Shown: in pieces, positions 24,709 through 32,931 of the stretch | How positions within the stretch are numbered: the first letter of the stretch is position 1 | Layout of the letters: every line of letters starts with the position of its first letter | Origin: Lachnospiraceae bacterium UBA7182 | Lineage (GTDB): Bacteria > Bacillota > Clostridia > Lachnospirales > Lachnospiraceae | Assembly: GCA_002491115.1 (NCBI GenBank) | Contig: DKVI01000083.1 | Location: forward strand, 1 to 37,342 | Reading direction: 5' to 3' | Length of the DNA stretch: 37,342 bases | Made by a program: the position numbers and the translations under genes | Notes under the pieces: model-generated | Told to the model about the DNA's origin: nothing | Database searches by the model: none | Seen by the model: the letters and a program-made list of their open reading frames with translations, nothing else

Positions 24709-26400
24709 TTGATTGGCTACATACGAAATTTAAAAATCAGATTAAAACTTTATATCCTTATAGGAGTTGCGCTGGCCGGCATGCTGGTCATCGGCGGTAT
24801 GTCATTCCTTCTTATGGGTCGGATGAACGATATGGCAAGTGATATTTCAACGAGCTGGCTCCCCAGTATTGATACAGCAAGGGAGCTGGAGGCAACGCTT
24901 TCCAATATCCGTCTGAATGAATTAGGGTATCTGACCGCCGTTTCCGACGAGGTAGAGGAATCCAGTCTTCAGTATCTCCAGAAGGAAAAAGGGGATATGG
25001 ACGCCCTTCTGGCTGCCTATGGGGGAATGATTGATGAAGAAGAAAGAGAATTTTACGACAATACAATGAGTCTGTGGACCAGGTACAAGAAAGCAGACGA
25101 GGAAATGATGGCGTTAGCCACACAGGGCCAGGTTGGGGAGGCCCGTGCCGTCCTGGAAGGCGAATGCGTAGATATTTACAATTCTTTGAACAGTTCTTTT
25201 AATGATATTATTACCTATAATACAGAGGGCAGTGACGCTGCGACAGAGGAAAGTTTTTTCCTCTACAGAACGGCCACCTTACTGATGGCGGCGGTTATGA
25301 TTGCCGTAATCCTGGTGGGCGTCTACTTCTCCTTTGTGATTATACGATCCATTAAGACGCCTGTCTCCGAGATCGAGAGTGCAGCCATAAAAATGGCAGA
25401 GGGGAATCTGGATGTGGAGATTTCCTATACTTCTAAAGACGAACTGGGGGTTCTCGCCGAGCAGGTGCGAAGATTGATCCACAAGCTTCAGGTGATTATT
25501 GATGACGAGAATAAATTCCTTGCCAAAATGGCTGCCGGGGATTTTACGGTGGACTCGATCTGTGAGGAAGAATATACAGGAAACTTTTATCCGCTGCTTG
25601 TTTCTTTCCGGGGCATTGCGGAAAAACTCAACGACACGCTGCTGCAGATCAGCCAGAGCTCCTCTCAGGTTGCCAACGGTTCAGAACAGGTATCCAACGG
25701 CGCTCAGGCGCTTTCCCAGGGCGCAACCGAGCAGGCAAGTTCCGTGCAGGAACTCGCTGCCACCATTAATGAGATCTCCAATAAGGTGAGCCAGAATGCA
25801 GAAAACGCACGGCAGGCCAATGCAACGGCGGGCAGTGTGAGCACACAGATGAATGTGAGCAACGAAAAAATGCAGCAGATGATGCGGGCAATGGGTGACA
25901 TCAGCAGCTGCTCCAGTGAAATCGGCAAGATTATTAAGACCATTGAGGATATTGCCTTCCAGACCAACATTCTTGCCCTGAACGCTGCCGTGGAAGCCGC
26001 CCGCGCAGGCGCTGCCGGCAAAGGGTTTGCCGTAGTGGCCGACGAAGTCCGCAATCTGGCAAGCAAAAGCGCAGAGGCCTCCAAGAACACCTCTGTTTTG
26101 ATCGAAAATTCATTAAAGGCGGTAGAAAACGGAACGCAGATTGCCGATGAGACGGCACAGTCGCTGCTTCAGGCAGTCCATGACGTAAACGAAATGGCGG
26201 GTATCATCGAGGAGATTTCACAGGCCAGCAGCAATCAGGCCGATTCCATCTCCCAGATTACGCTGGGAATTGATCAGATATCCAGTGTTGTGCAGACAAA
26301 CTCGGCGACCGCGCAGGAAAGCGCGGCCGCAAGCGAAGAGCTGTCCAGCCAGTCACAGATTATGAAGAGCCTTGTGCAGAGGTTTAAGTTAAAAGTATGA
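24709..26400 (+). CDS. Methyl-accepting chemotaxis protein
   Basis: A 563-aa chemoreceptor: TM1 at about residues 14-36, an extracellular helical (4HB_MCP-like) sensor domain to about 185, TM2 about 188-211, a HAMP domain (IKTPVSEIESAAIKMAEGN) with a second HAMP-like stretch, and the cytoplasmic signalling domain with the highly conserved hairpin tip IAFQTNILALNAAVEAARAG followed by GKGFAVVADEVRNLASKS. It should couple to CheA/CheW, neither of which is in this window. The start is TTG 24709 after AAAGGAG at 9 nt; no in-frame ATG nearby would keep TM1. No C-terminal CheR-tethering pentapeptide is visible. The ligand is unknown. Confidence 0.93.
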   Translation: MIGYIRNLKIRLKLYILIGVALAGMLVIGGMSFLLMGRMNDMASDISTSWLPSIDTARELEATLSNIRLNELGYLTAVSDEVEESSLQYLQKEKGDMDALLAAYGGMIDEEEREFYDNTMSLWTRYKKADEEMMALATQGQVGEARAVLEGECVDIYNSLNSSFNDIITYNTEGSDAATEESFFLYRTATLLMAAVMIAVILVGVYFSFVIIRSIKTPVSEIESAAIKMAEGNLDVEISYTSKDELGVLAEQVRRLIHKLQVIIDDENKFLAKMAAGDFTVDSICEEEYTGNFYPLLVSFRGIAEKLNDTLLQISQSSSQVANGSEQVSNGAQALSQGATEQASSVQELAATINEISNKVSQNAENARQANATAGSVSTQMNVSNEKMQQMMRAMGDISSCSSEIGKIIKTIEDIAFQTNILALNAAVEAARAGAAGKGFAVVADEVRNLASKSAEASKNTSVLIENSLKAVENGTQIADETAQSLLQAVHDVNEMAGIIEEISQASSNQADSISQITLGIDQISSVVQTNSATAQESAAASEELSSQSQIMKSLVQRFKLKV

Positions 26401-26428
26401 AAAAACGGGACCGCTTACGGCGGTCCCG
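26399..26428 (-). terminator. Intrinsic terminator of folT
   Basis: CGGGACCGC pairs with GCGGTCCCG around a 5-nt loop. On the minus strand it is followed by TTTTTT, so it terminates the folT transcript. On the plus strand it also lies just behind the chemoreceptor stop codon. Confidence 0.8.
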
Positions 26429-26464
26429 AAGTCTGTGGGAGTTAGTAGTTTAAATTGTTTTTAT

Positions 26465-27019
26465 TTATCTTTGTGCCGGCAGCGCCGCGCGGAGGATTCT
26501 CTGGAAAGCTTCCAGGAATATATAGACAATTACAATATTCACAAAGAAGTTCAATGTACATTTGATGATCCTGGTAGTTAAAAGAACCTGCAAAGGCGTT
26601 CCGTACATCAGATACAGCCAGGTGGATGTAAGCGTGATGCTGATCAGGTATTCTACAAATGCACAGCCGGCAGCGCGGAGCTTGTTGACTTTGGATTTGT
26701 AAAGGATCAGTCCGCAGAAGACGCCTACCAGCGCATAGCTTAAAGAAAATCCCGGGAAATAGGCAAATCCCCGTACCAGGCAGTTGAGCATATCTCCTAA
26801 AAATCCGACTGCGAATCCCATGACCGGCCCGCCGACCATTCCCGCGGCGATGAACGCGAGGAATCCGATCCTGATCTCCAAAGTGCTGGAGATTACGATG
26901 TTACAGAAAGACAGAACCACATACAGGGCGATTAAAAGTCCGCACATACACAGGTTCTGGGTTTTGCGCAGGCTGTTAAGCTGCGCTTTGAAATCAAGAG
27001 CTTCTTTTGAAATCTGCAT
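26465..27019 (-). CDS. folT: ECF transporter S component, folate family (FolT)
   Basis: A 184-aa membrane protein with about six hydrophobic segments; GFLAFIAAGMVGGPVMGFAVGFLGDMLNC and FPGFSLSYALVGVFCGLILY are typical of the folate S component of energy-coupling-factor importers, which binds folate and docks on a shared EcfAA'T module located elsewhere. I use the ATG at 27019 after GGAGGTG. A longer frame from 27115 would add 32 residues of leader sequence with no membrane-protein character and overlap the riboswitch platform. The THF riboswitch in the leader strongly supports the folate assignment. Its own promoter and terminator make it monocistronic. Confidence 0.9.
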   Translation of the reverse strand: MQISKEALDFKAQLNSLRKTQNLCMCGLLIALYVVLSFCNIVISSTLEIRIGFLAFIAAGMVGGPVMGFAVGFLGDMLNCLVRGFAYFPGFSLSYALVGVFCGLILYKSKVNKLRAAGCAFVEYLISITLTSTWLYLMYGTPLQVLLTTRIIKCTLNFFVNIVIVYIFLEAFQRILRAALPAQR

Positions 27020-27157
27020 AAAAATACACCTCCATAGATGAAATGCAGGGCGGGAGGAAATCCTTCCGTTGTAATGCGAGGATAAATCCTCCACTGAAAT
27101 GATAAGTTCCAACATAAATAATATCTTTCAGGCACCACATCTGAGATGTACTCATAT
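27020..27157 (-). promoter_or_regulatory. folT leader: riboswitch expression platform, probably translational
   Basis: Between aptamer and start codon there is no hairpin followed by a T-run. Instead TTTCCTCCCG (27051-27060) is complementary to the ribosome binding site GGAGGT (27028-27033), and GGAAGGATTTCCTCC can pair locally to release it; a further GAGGA-TTTA-TCCTC hairpin lies upstream. This suggests mutually exclusive pairings controlling translation. Exact pairing is inferred by eye. Confidence 0.5.
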
Positions 27158-27251
27158 GTAGCAACGGGTGCGAATCAGACATCGTAAGCCTTCCGGCTTT
27201 TCGTCCCGTGACAACTCCCCATCCACGGACACTTGACGCGTTTGACTCTAC
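27158..27251 (-). ncRNA. Tetrahydrofolate (THF) riboswitch aptamer
   Basis: On the minus strand the leader reads GTAG ... CGCGTCAAGTGTCCGTGGAT, then GGGGAGTTGTCAC, ACGAAAAGCCGGAAGGCTT, and closes with CCGTTGCTAC. This follows the THF riboswitch consensus (GTAG..CGCGTYAAGTGT..GTGRATGGGRNGTYGTCAC..ACGAA.GC...GC....GCNNCCG.TGC) from memory of the family. GTAG/CTAC forms P1 and GCC-GGAA-GGC a hairpin. Length about 94 nt is normal. It sits between the promoter and folT, so high reduced folate should lower folate-transporter expression. Confidence 0.85.
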
Positions 27252-27275
27252 TTCGCTATTATTTACTTGCCCCCT

Positions 27276-27303
27276 ATTATAGCACTTTTTCCCAAATATG
27301 CAA
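27276..27303 (-). promoter_or_regulatory. Sigma-A promoter for riboswitch-folT
   Basis: On the minus strand TTGCAT (27298-27303), a 16-nt spacer and TATAAT (27276-27281), placing the start point about 20 nt before the aptamer. The rest of the gap up to 27438 holds AT-rich sequence and presumably the promoter of the WYL operon, which I cannot place with confidence. Confidence 0.75.
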
Positions 27304-27438
27304 GGTTTATGTGGCTTTTTTAGAATATTTTTACGAAGATAAAGCCAAAAGTGTCAGTCATACCCGGCAGAAGGTTGTATTTTTTGTCGTTTTCGTATAT
27401 AGTTTGGGATATAAAGTAATAAAACAGGGGTGTACAGC

Positions 27439-28680
27439 ATGTCCGAATTTCAGGAACTGATTAAATCTTTTGCCAAAAGCAGGAATTACGTCCGGGATTT
27501 TCTGATTTATGGTTTTAAATCCAGGGATGATTTTTCGGTTAAAAGCGGAAGAACGTATGACAATGAACGCCGCCGGATCGAGTGCTGGCTGTCCGGCTAT
27601 ATCCGGTCGGATTACAGTTTTCAGGGCAAAACGGTCTTTCTGGCCATGGACAGCAGTCTGCTGGGCGTGAATCCGCTCTATCGGGCGTGGAAGGCCAAAA
27701 GCTTTACGGCCAACGATATTGTGCTGCATTTTCTTTTTCTGGATCTGTTCCGCGCAGGCGGCTCTTACACGGCAGATGAGATGGCTGACCGGCTGCTTAG
27801 TGATTATCAGGTGTTGTTTGAATCCCAGCTTGTGCGCAAGAAAGCCAATGAATATGTAAAAGAAGGCATTCTGATGTCCAGAAAAGAAGGCAGAAAGCTT
27901 CTTTACTTTGCTGTCCCGGGGGCAGAGACGGCCATACCCGATATCCTCCCCAAACTTCTTGACGCGGTCCGTTTCTGTCAGTTATCCATGCCGCTGGGAG
28001 TGGTGGGAAGTATGATCCTGGATCAGTCCCGGGCGGATAACGAGATTTTCGTGGTCAAGCATGGCTATTATGGATTTACCCTGGAGGACGAAATCCTGTT
28101 TTTACTTCTTCGCGCCGTCAGGGAAAAATGTTTCGTGACGCTTATAAACCGGACAAATAAGATGGCAAAAGACGAGGCAATCCGGCTTGTGCCGCTTAAA
28201 ATATTTGTCAGTACCAGGACCGGACGGCGTTTTCTGTGCGGCTATCATGCCGGGAGAAAGAGATTTTCCACCCTGCGCCTGGACCATATTCAGAGCGTAA
28301 AGGTGCAGGAACCTTTTCCGGATTATGATTTTTACCGGGAGAAGCTCGCAAAAAACATACCCCGCTGCTTTGGCGTCTCTTTTGGCTCTTCCCACGCCAT
28401 GGATACCGTCCGGCTGACGCTTAAGATCCGGGAGGGCGCGGAGGATTACATACTCAGTCGTCTGGAAAGAGAAGGACATGGCGGCAGAATCACCCGGACG
28501 GAAGAAAACGTCTATACTTATGAATTGTCTGTCTTTGACGGAAACGAGATGATGCCCTGGATTAAGACATTTATCGGGCGGATCATCCGTTTTGAATCCA
28601 ACAATGAATATCTGGTTAAAAAGTTTTACGGAGATATCCGTACAATGGCGAAAATGTATGAGATACAGGAGCGTGTATAA
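27439..28680 (+). CDS. WYL-domain transcriptional regulator (first of a tandem pair)
   Basis: A 413-aa protein with an N-terminal helix-turn-helix-like region (YVRDFLIYGFKSRDDFSVKSGRTYDNERRRIECWL), then a winged-helix-like middle and a WYL domain (KCFVTLINRTNKMAKDEAIRLVPLKIFVSTRTGRRFLCGYH ... TLRLDHIQSV), with a C-terminal extension (WCX-like). WYL domains bind nucleotides or nucleic acids and regulate stress or defence genes in several bacteria. Start: ATG 27439 sits 8 nt after AGGGG; the GTG at 27430 is less well placed. It is followed 3 nt later by a second WYL gene, so the two are probably co-expressed and may form a heteromer. Ligand and targets unknown. Confidence 0.83.
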   Translation: MSEFQELIKSFAKSRNYVRDFLIYGFKSRDDFSVKSGRTYDNERRRIECWLSGYIRSDYSFQGKTVFLAMDSSLLGVNPLYRAWKAKSFTANDIVLHFLFLDLFRAGGSYTADEMADRLLSDYQVLFESQLVRKKANEYVKEGILMSRKEGRKLLYFAVPGAETAIPDILPKLLDAVRFCQLSMPLGVVGSMILDQSRADNEIFVVKHGYYGFTLEDEILFLLLRAVREKCFVTLINRTNKMAKDEAIRLVPLKIFVSTRTGRRFLCGYHAGRKRFSTLRLDHIQSVKVQEPFPDYDFYREKLAKNIPRCFGVSFGSSHAMDTVRLTLKIREGAEDYILSRLEREGHGGRITRTEENVYTYELSVFDGNEMMPWIKTFIGRIIRFESNNEYLVKKFYGDIRTMAKMYEIQERV

Positions 28681-28683
28681 AGA

Positions 28684-29673
28684 ATGGAGTTGTTTTCAGA
28701 GATTTACAGTTGCTATTATCAGGTTGTGGACTGTATCGTAAGGGAGGCGGAAACGCGAAGCCTTACGAAAAAAGAGATGGAAAACATCTGTACAAGGCAT
28801 GGATTTGCAGAAAGCGGCCTTTATATCCTGCCGAAACTCCTCGGCGGCGAGTGGCCGCTTCTGAAACATGACAATGAGGGAGGATTCCGGGCAGTCACAG
28901 ACGGTCATTTACCGCTGCCTCTGACAGGTTTGCAGCGTTCCTGGCTGAAAAGTCTTCTTTCGGACAGCCGGTTTCGGTTGTTTTTTGCAGAGGAAGAACT
29001 TTTGATACTACAGGAGTATGTACAGGACGCCCGGGCGCTCTGGGAACCGGAAGATTTCTATTATTATGACCGGTACACAGACGGAGACAGTTATACCTCT
29101 GAGGAATACCGGGCGCATTTTCAGGCTTTACTTCGCGGAATTCCCCGAAGGCAGTATATGACGATCAGTTATCAGTCCCGGGGCGGCAACCGGATTACGC
29201 ATCATTATCTTCCGCTTAAACTGGAATATTCCCTGAAAAACGATCGTTTCCGTCTGCTGGCCCTGCCCAGGAACGGGCGCCATTCCATTTACATAACAAC
29301 CATCAACGTGGGCAGTATCCTGAAAGTGACGCCCCTTCCCGAATATGATGAAGAAGAGATTGATTTCGTGGGACTGATCCGTAAGTCCTATTATCGGGAG
29401 CCCATTCGGCTTCTGATCAAAAATCAGCGAAACGCCCTGGAGCGGGCGATGCTTCATTTTGCCAATTATGAGAAAAGGACGAAAAAAATAGACGAGGACA
29501 CATGGGAGTGCCTCATCTATTACAATAATTCCATGGAGACGGAACTGTTAATCGAGATCCTCTCTTTTGGACCTGCCGTGAAAGTGACCGGGCCGGAGTC
29601 GTTCCTCTCCCAGGTTAAAAACAGGCTTCAAAGGCAGATCGATCTTATGGGAGGGGTTCCTTCCCGGCTTTAA
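28684..29673 (+). CDS. WYL-domain protein (second of a tandem pair)
   Basis: 329 aa. The WYL-type core is visible at about residues 155-220 (RQYMTISYQSRGGNRITHHYLPLKLEYSLKNDRFRLLALPRN ... ITTINVGSILKV), preceded by a helical N-terminal part (TKKEMENICTRHGFAESGLYILPKLL) and followed by a WCX-like domain ending in LQRQIDLM. It lacks an obvious canonical HTH, so it may act through its partner. It starts 3 nt after the first WYL gene. Its last 29 nt overlap the convergent nudC gene. Confidence 0.8.
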   Translation: MELFSEIYSCYYQVVDCIVREAETRSLTKKEMENICTRHGFAESGLYILPKLLGGEWPLLKHDNEGGFRAVTDGHLPLPLTGLQRSWLKSLLSDSRFRLFFAEEELLILQEYVQDARALWEPEDFYYYDRYTDGDSYTSEEYRAHFQALLRGIPRRQYMTISYQSRGGNRITHHYLPLKLEYSLKNDRFRLLALPRNGRHSIYITTINVGSILKVTPLPEYDEEEIDFVGLIRKSYYREPIRLLIKNQRNALERAMLHFANYEKRTKKIDEDTWECLIYYNNSMETELLIEILSFGPAVKVTGPESFLSQVKNRLQRQIDLMGGVPSRL

Positions 29674-30481
29674 AGACGCTGATCATCTCCCGGGTCAGGC
29701 TGACGCCGTCGTCCTCCAGAGGAATATCCTCCCGCTCGAACCATTCTCCCACAGCCAGTTCTTCCGTGTCCAGCGTGATATGGGTATCGCCGTCCACATC
29801 GCAGAAAAATCCGCACAGCAAAGTGGAGGAGAAGGACCAGGGCTGGCATTTGTAATAGCGGATGTTTTTGACTTTAAGCCCCACTTCTTCCATGACTTCT
29901 CTTTGGACAGTCTCTTCCAGCGTTTCGCCTACTTCGGTAAATCCCGCTACAAGGGCGTAATTTACCGTACCCGGGCGATGGGCGTATTTGGTCAGGAGAA
30001 GTCTGTTTTTGTCGGTGACCGCCACGATGACGCCGGGACAGATCTTGGGGTATACCATATTCTGGCAGTGGGTGCAGTGCAGCATCCGCTCTTTGTGGTC
30101 CGGTTCCATGGGTTTTCCGCATCTGCCGCAGAAACGGTTGGAGCGGTACCAGTCGTCTAACTGCCATCCGGTGATGCCCGCGAATCCAAGATATTTGGGT
30201 TCGGCTTCCCGGCAGGCAGTCGGTTTTTCCCATTGAAAACCTGCCAGCCCTTCATCCAGGCCGTTTTGCAGTAAGAAAAACCGCTCGCCGCTTATGGTGA
30301 ACAGGTAAGTAAATTCGGCGTCTTTTTTAAGAATCTCACCTGCTTTGGGAAAAGTAAGCCGTCCATCTTCCAGACGGCACAGCATATTTCCGTCTTTGTA
30401 GATCAGCACCATGTCTTCGGCTGTGGGCGTCTGCTCCGTATAATGATTGTCATATGTATAAGGCGCTATATCCTGTATCAT
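29645..30481 (-). CDS. nudC: NADH pyrophosphatase / NAD-cap decapping Nudix hydrolase NudC
   Basis: 278 aa with the full NudC layout: an N-terminal domain, a zinc ribbon (C118, C121, C136, C139 in CGRC..CTHC), the Nudix box G180-x5-E186-x7-R194-E195-xx-E198-E199-x-G201, and the NudC family signature QPW-x-F at 213-217 (CQPWSFSS). It hydrolyses NAD(H) to NMN(H) and AMP and can remove NAD caps from RNA 5' ends. AGGAAG precedes the ATG. The 3' end overlaps the WYL gene in convergent orientation by 29 nt, so no terminator lies between the genes. Length is slightly above the E. coli enzyme. Confidence 0.93.
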   Translation of the reverse strand: MIQDIAPYTYDNHYTEQTPTAEDMVLIYKDGNMLCRLEDGRLTFPKAGEILKKDAEFTYLFTISGERFFLLQNGLDEGLAGFQWEKPTACREAEPKYLGFAGITGWQLDDWYRSNRFCGRCGKPMEPDHKERMLHCTHCQNMVYPKICPGVIVAVTDKNRLLLTKYAHRPGTVNYALVAGFTEVGETLEETVQREVMEEVGLKVKNIRYYKCQPWSFSSTLLCGFFCDVDGDTHITLDTEELAVGEWFEREDIPLEDDGVSLTREMISVFKAGKEPLP

Positions 30482-30590
30482 TTTTCTGGTCTTCCTGCCT
30501 TTCTTCTGATGTATAATAAGTATGAATGGAATCTGAATAAAAGGATAGCATGTTTGTCGGGTAAATTCAAGTTGATTGACGGATTTTCAA

Positions 30591-30619
30591 TTGCGTCCCC
30601 CGTACTTTTGTGTTATTCT
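30591..30619 (+). promoter_or_regulatory. Probable sigma-A promoter for the DtxR/MntR-like regulator
   Basis: TTGCGT, a 17-nt spacer and TATTCT, about 40 nt before the start codon. The -10 is one mismatch from consensus. Confidence 0.55.
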
Positions 30620-30658
30620 GTCAGTATGTTATAACCATACAAGAAGGGGGTATGATCA

Positions 30659-31024
30659 TTGAAAATGCAGGAATCACCTGAGGACTATTTGGAGGCCATC
30701 CTGGTCCTTTCCCGGGAATTGGGGAATGTGCGCTCCATTGACGTGGCGAACCATTTAGGCTACAGTAAGCCCAGTATCAGTGTGGCTATGAAAAGACTGC
30801 GCGAGAACGGTTTTGTCACCCAGGACGACAACGGTCATCTGATTCTGACCGGTTCCGGCCTTTCCATCGCGCTTAAGATCTATGAGCGCCATCTGGTCCT
30901 GTCCCAACTGCTGATTTCCATCGGGGTGGAGGAAGAGACCGCAAGGAAGGACGCGTGCCGTATGGAACATGTGATCAGTGACGAAACTTTTGAAAAGCTG
31001 AAAGAACTTTCCCAGAAGCGCTGA
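30659..31024 (+). CDS. DtxR/MntR-family metal-responsive transcriptional regulator (short form)
   Basis: 121 aa: MKMQESPEDYLEAILVLSRELGNVRSIDVANHLGYSKPSISVAMKRL is the winged HTH of the DtxR/MntR family, followed by a wing and part of the dimerisation/metal-binding domain (HLVLSQLLISIGVEEETARKDACRMEHVISDETFEKL). It contains the E/H pattern expected for Mn/Fe binding (C-R-M-E-H-V-I-S), without an SH3-like third domain, as in MntR. Start: TTG 30659 lies 8 nt after GAAGGGGG; the ATG at 30665 is too far. No Mn or Fe transporter lies next to it, so targets are elsewhere. It is followed 39 nt later by the gamma-carbonic anhydrase gene. Confidence 0.87.
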   Translation: MKMQESPEDYLEAILVLSRELGNVRSIDVANHLGYSKPSISVAMKRLRENGFVTQDDNGHLILTGSGLSIALKIYERHLVLSQLLISIGVEEETARKDACRMEHVISDETFEKLKELSQKR

Positions 31025-31063
31025 GTGGTAAAAGGCTGAAAACATGATAAAAGGAGAGGGAAT

Positions 31064-31567
31064 ATGACGACTGAAGCAAGGAAGAAACCTAAGATTCATA
31101 AAGAAGCCGTGATCGCAAAAGGGGCGGTGGTCATTGGGGATGTAACAGTGGAAAAGGACAGCAGCGTCTGGTATAATGCGGTCGTGCGGGGGGACTTGCA
31201 GCCGATTGTGATCGGGGAAGGCTCTAACGTGCAGGACAACGCGGTCCTTCATGTGGACAGGACCTGTCCTCTTACAATAGGGAAAAAAGTGACCGTGGGC
31301 CACGGGGCGATCCTGCATGGCTGCACCATTGAAGATGAGGTGCTGGTTGGCATGGGGGCTGTCGTAATGAACAAAGCGGTGGTAGGAAAAGGCAGTATCA
31401 TAGCCGCCGGCGCTTTGGTAACGCAGAATACGGTGATCCCGCCCGGTTCTTTAGTGATGGGCAATCCGGGGAAGATCCGCCGGCAGGCGACGCCGCAGGA
31501 AATGCGGGCGAGTATACAAAACGCGGAGAATTATATTCAGGAGAGTAAAGAGATCGTTTCCTGCTGA
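31064..31567 (+). CDS. Gamma-carbonic anhydrase-family protein (left-handed beta-helix hexapeptide repeats)
   Basis: 167 aa of hexapeptide-repeat beta-helix (VIAKGAVVIGDVTVEKDSSVWYNAVVRGDL ... VGHGAILHGCTIEDEVLVGMGAVV) of the YrdA/PaaY/CaiE group. The three histidines that bind the active-site metal in gamma-carbonic anhydrases are present (H63, H80, H85), as is the RGD motif in VVRGDL. It may catalyse CO2 hydration or a CoA-related reaction; members of this group are often uncharacterised. GGAGAGGG precedes the ATG. Likely co-transcribed with the preceding regulator or the following VWA gene. Confidence 0.88.
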   Translation: MTTEARKKPKIHKEAVIAKGAVVIGDVTVEKDSSVWYNAVVRGDLQPIVIGEGSNVQDNAVLHVDRTCPLTIGKKVTVGHGAILHGCTIEDEVLVGMGAVVMNKAVVGKGSIIAAGALVTQNTVIPPGSLVMGNPGKIRRQATPQEMRASIQNAENYIQESKEIVSC

Positions 31568-31596
31568 CGGTCAGTGTAAGGCCTGGGGAGAGAAAA

Positions 31597-32931
31597 ATGG
31601 TGGCAGAAGACAGGAAAAGGGCGTATGCGAAAGAGGCGTTTAAGCTGTCTCTCAGGGGGCTTCGCCGGAAGATTCCCACACTGACGGCGGCTATGGAGAT
31701 TATGGATACCGTGTGGACGCGGCAGGATAACAGGTCCGGGACAGACGGAGAAATGATTTACTGGAAAGAAGAAGAGGTACTGGGACTTTTTGCAGAAGGT
31801 GCAGATAGGCTTCAGAGAAGATATCTGCATTTTTTACTGCACGGAATGTATCTGCACAGATTCAGGGGAAGCAGGTATCCGGAGCGGATCTGGTGGCTTG
31901 CCTGCGACCTGATGACGGAATACCGGATCGACCGGATGCATGTGGAAGGATTCGAGTGGCCGATTCCGGGGGAGAGAAGCCGTTATTACAGAAAGCTGAG
32001 AGAAGAAGGCGTCCGTTTTCACGAAAAGAATCTGGCGGACTGGTTAAAAAAAGCGGATCAAAGTCTTGTTCAGGCATTGGAAGCAGTATTCAGAAAAGAT
32101 GAGCATATGTTCTGGCGGATGGAAGAAGAACCCGGGGCGGACAGTAAGCACAGGGAAACCTTCAAAAAAGAGCAGCTTCGTAAGACCGCAGATGCAGCAC
32201 ATAAATGGAAGACTGTGTTTGAACAGTTGGAGCTTCGGGAAACAGAGCATAAAAGGCAGGCCGGAGGCAGCGCCGGGGCAGGGAGCGAAAAGGTCATTCT
32301 GGAGAAAGAAAAGGGGCATGACTACCGGATGTTTCTGAAAAAATTTGCAGTGACAAAGGAAGAACTGTCTCTGGATATGGACAGTTTTGACTATATTCCC
32401 TATGACTACAGCCGCAGAATGTACGAGAATCTGGTATTTTTAGAGCCGCTGGAATACAGAGAAGTGCAGAAGCTTTCGGAATTTGTGATCGCCATTGACA
32501 CGTCGGGTTCCTGTTCTGGAGAGATCGTGCGGCAGTTCCTCACGGAAACCTGGGAGATCTTTCAGGAAAAGGACAATTTTTTCCGGGATATGCGCATTCA
32601 CCTGATCCAGTGCGACTGCCTGATTCAGGACCATGTATGCGTGACCTGCGAAGAAGAATGGAAAGATTATCTGGAACATATGGAGATCAAAGGGCACGGA
32701 GATACGGATTTTACGCCGGTCTTTCGGCTGGTGGACAAGATGGTGGAGGAAAAAGAGTTAAAAGACTTAAAAGGGCTTTTATATTTTACGGACGGGGACG
32801 GAATCTACCCGCCCGCAAAACCGGACTATGAGACGGCGTTTGTATTTTTAAATGAAGAACTTACCAGGGGGAAAGCGCCCGGCTGGGCGCTGACGCTGAC
32901 ACTGGACAGGGAACTGGAGGCGAGGGCATGA
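31597..32931 (+). CDS. DUF2201 metallopeptidase-like / VWA-domain protein
   Basis: 444 aa in two parts. The N-terminal DUF2201_N-like region contains HFLLHGMYLH near residues 78-87 followed by WWLACDLMTEYRID, a pattern resembling zinc metallopeptidases. A charged linker leads to a C-terminal VWA-like domain with the MIDAS motif D301-TSGS and later GHGDTDFTPVF and LLYFTDGDG. Its stop overlaps the next gene, a MoxR-like AAA ATPase, by 4 nt. VWA/MoxR pairs act as ATP-driven chaperones or remodellers for metal insertion or protein maturation; the substrate here is unknown. In most such pairs the ATPase comes first, here it is second. GGGGAGAG precedes the ATG. Confidence 0.85.
   Translation: MVAEDRKRAYAKEAFKLSLRGLRRKIPTLTAAMEIMDTVWTRQDNRSGTDGEMIYWKEEEVLGLFAEGADRLQRRYLHFLLHGMYLHRFRGSRYPERIWWLACDLMTEYRIDRMHVEGFEWPIPGERSRYYRKLREEGVRFHEKNLADWLKKADQSLVQALEAVFRKDEHMFWRMEEEPGADSKHRETFKKEQLRKTADAAHKWKTVFEQLELRETEHKRQAGGSAGAGSEKVILEKEKGHDYRMFLKKFAVTKEELSLDMDSFDYIPYDYSRRMYENLVFLEPLEYREVQKLSEFVIAIDTSGSCSGEIVRQFLTETWEIFQEKDNFFRDMRIHLIQCDCLIQDHVCVTCEEEWKDYLEHMEIKGHGDTDFTPVFRLVDKMVEEKELKDLKGLLYFTDGDGIYPPAKPDYETAFVFLNEELTRGKAPGWALTLTLDRELEARA

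Noticed and set aside
24543..24842. 99-aa plus-strand open frame before the chemoreceptor
   Set aside because: It overlaps the hicAB promoter, the sigma-28 box and the MCP gene in another frame; no family resemblance.
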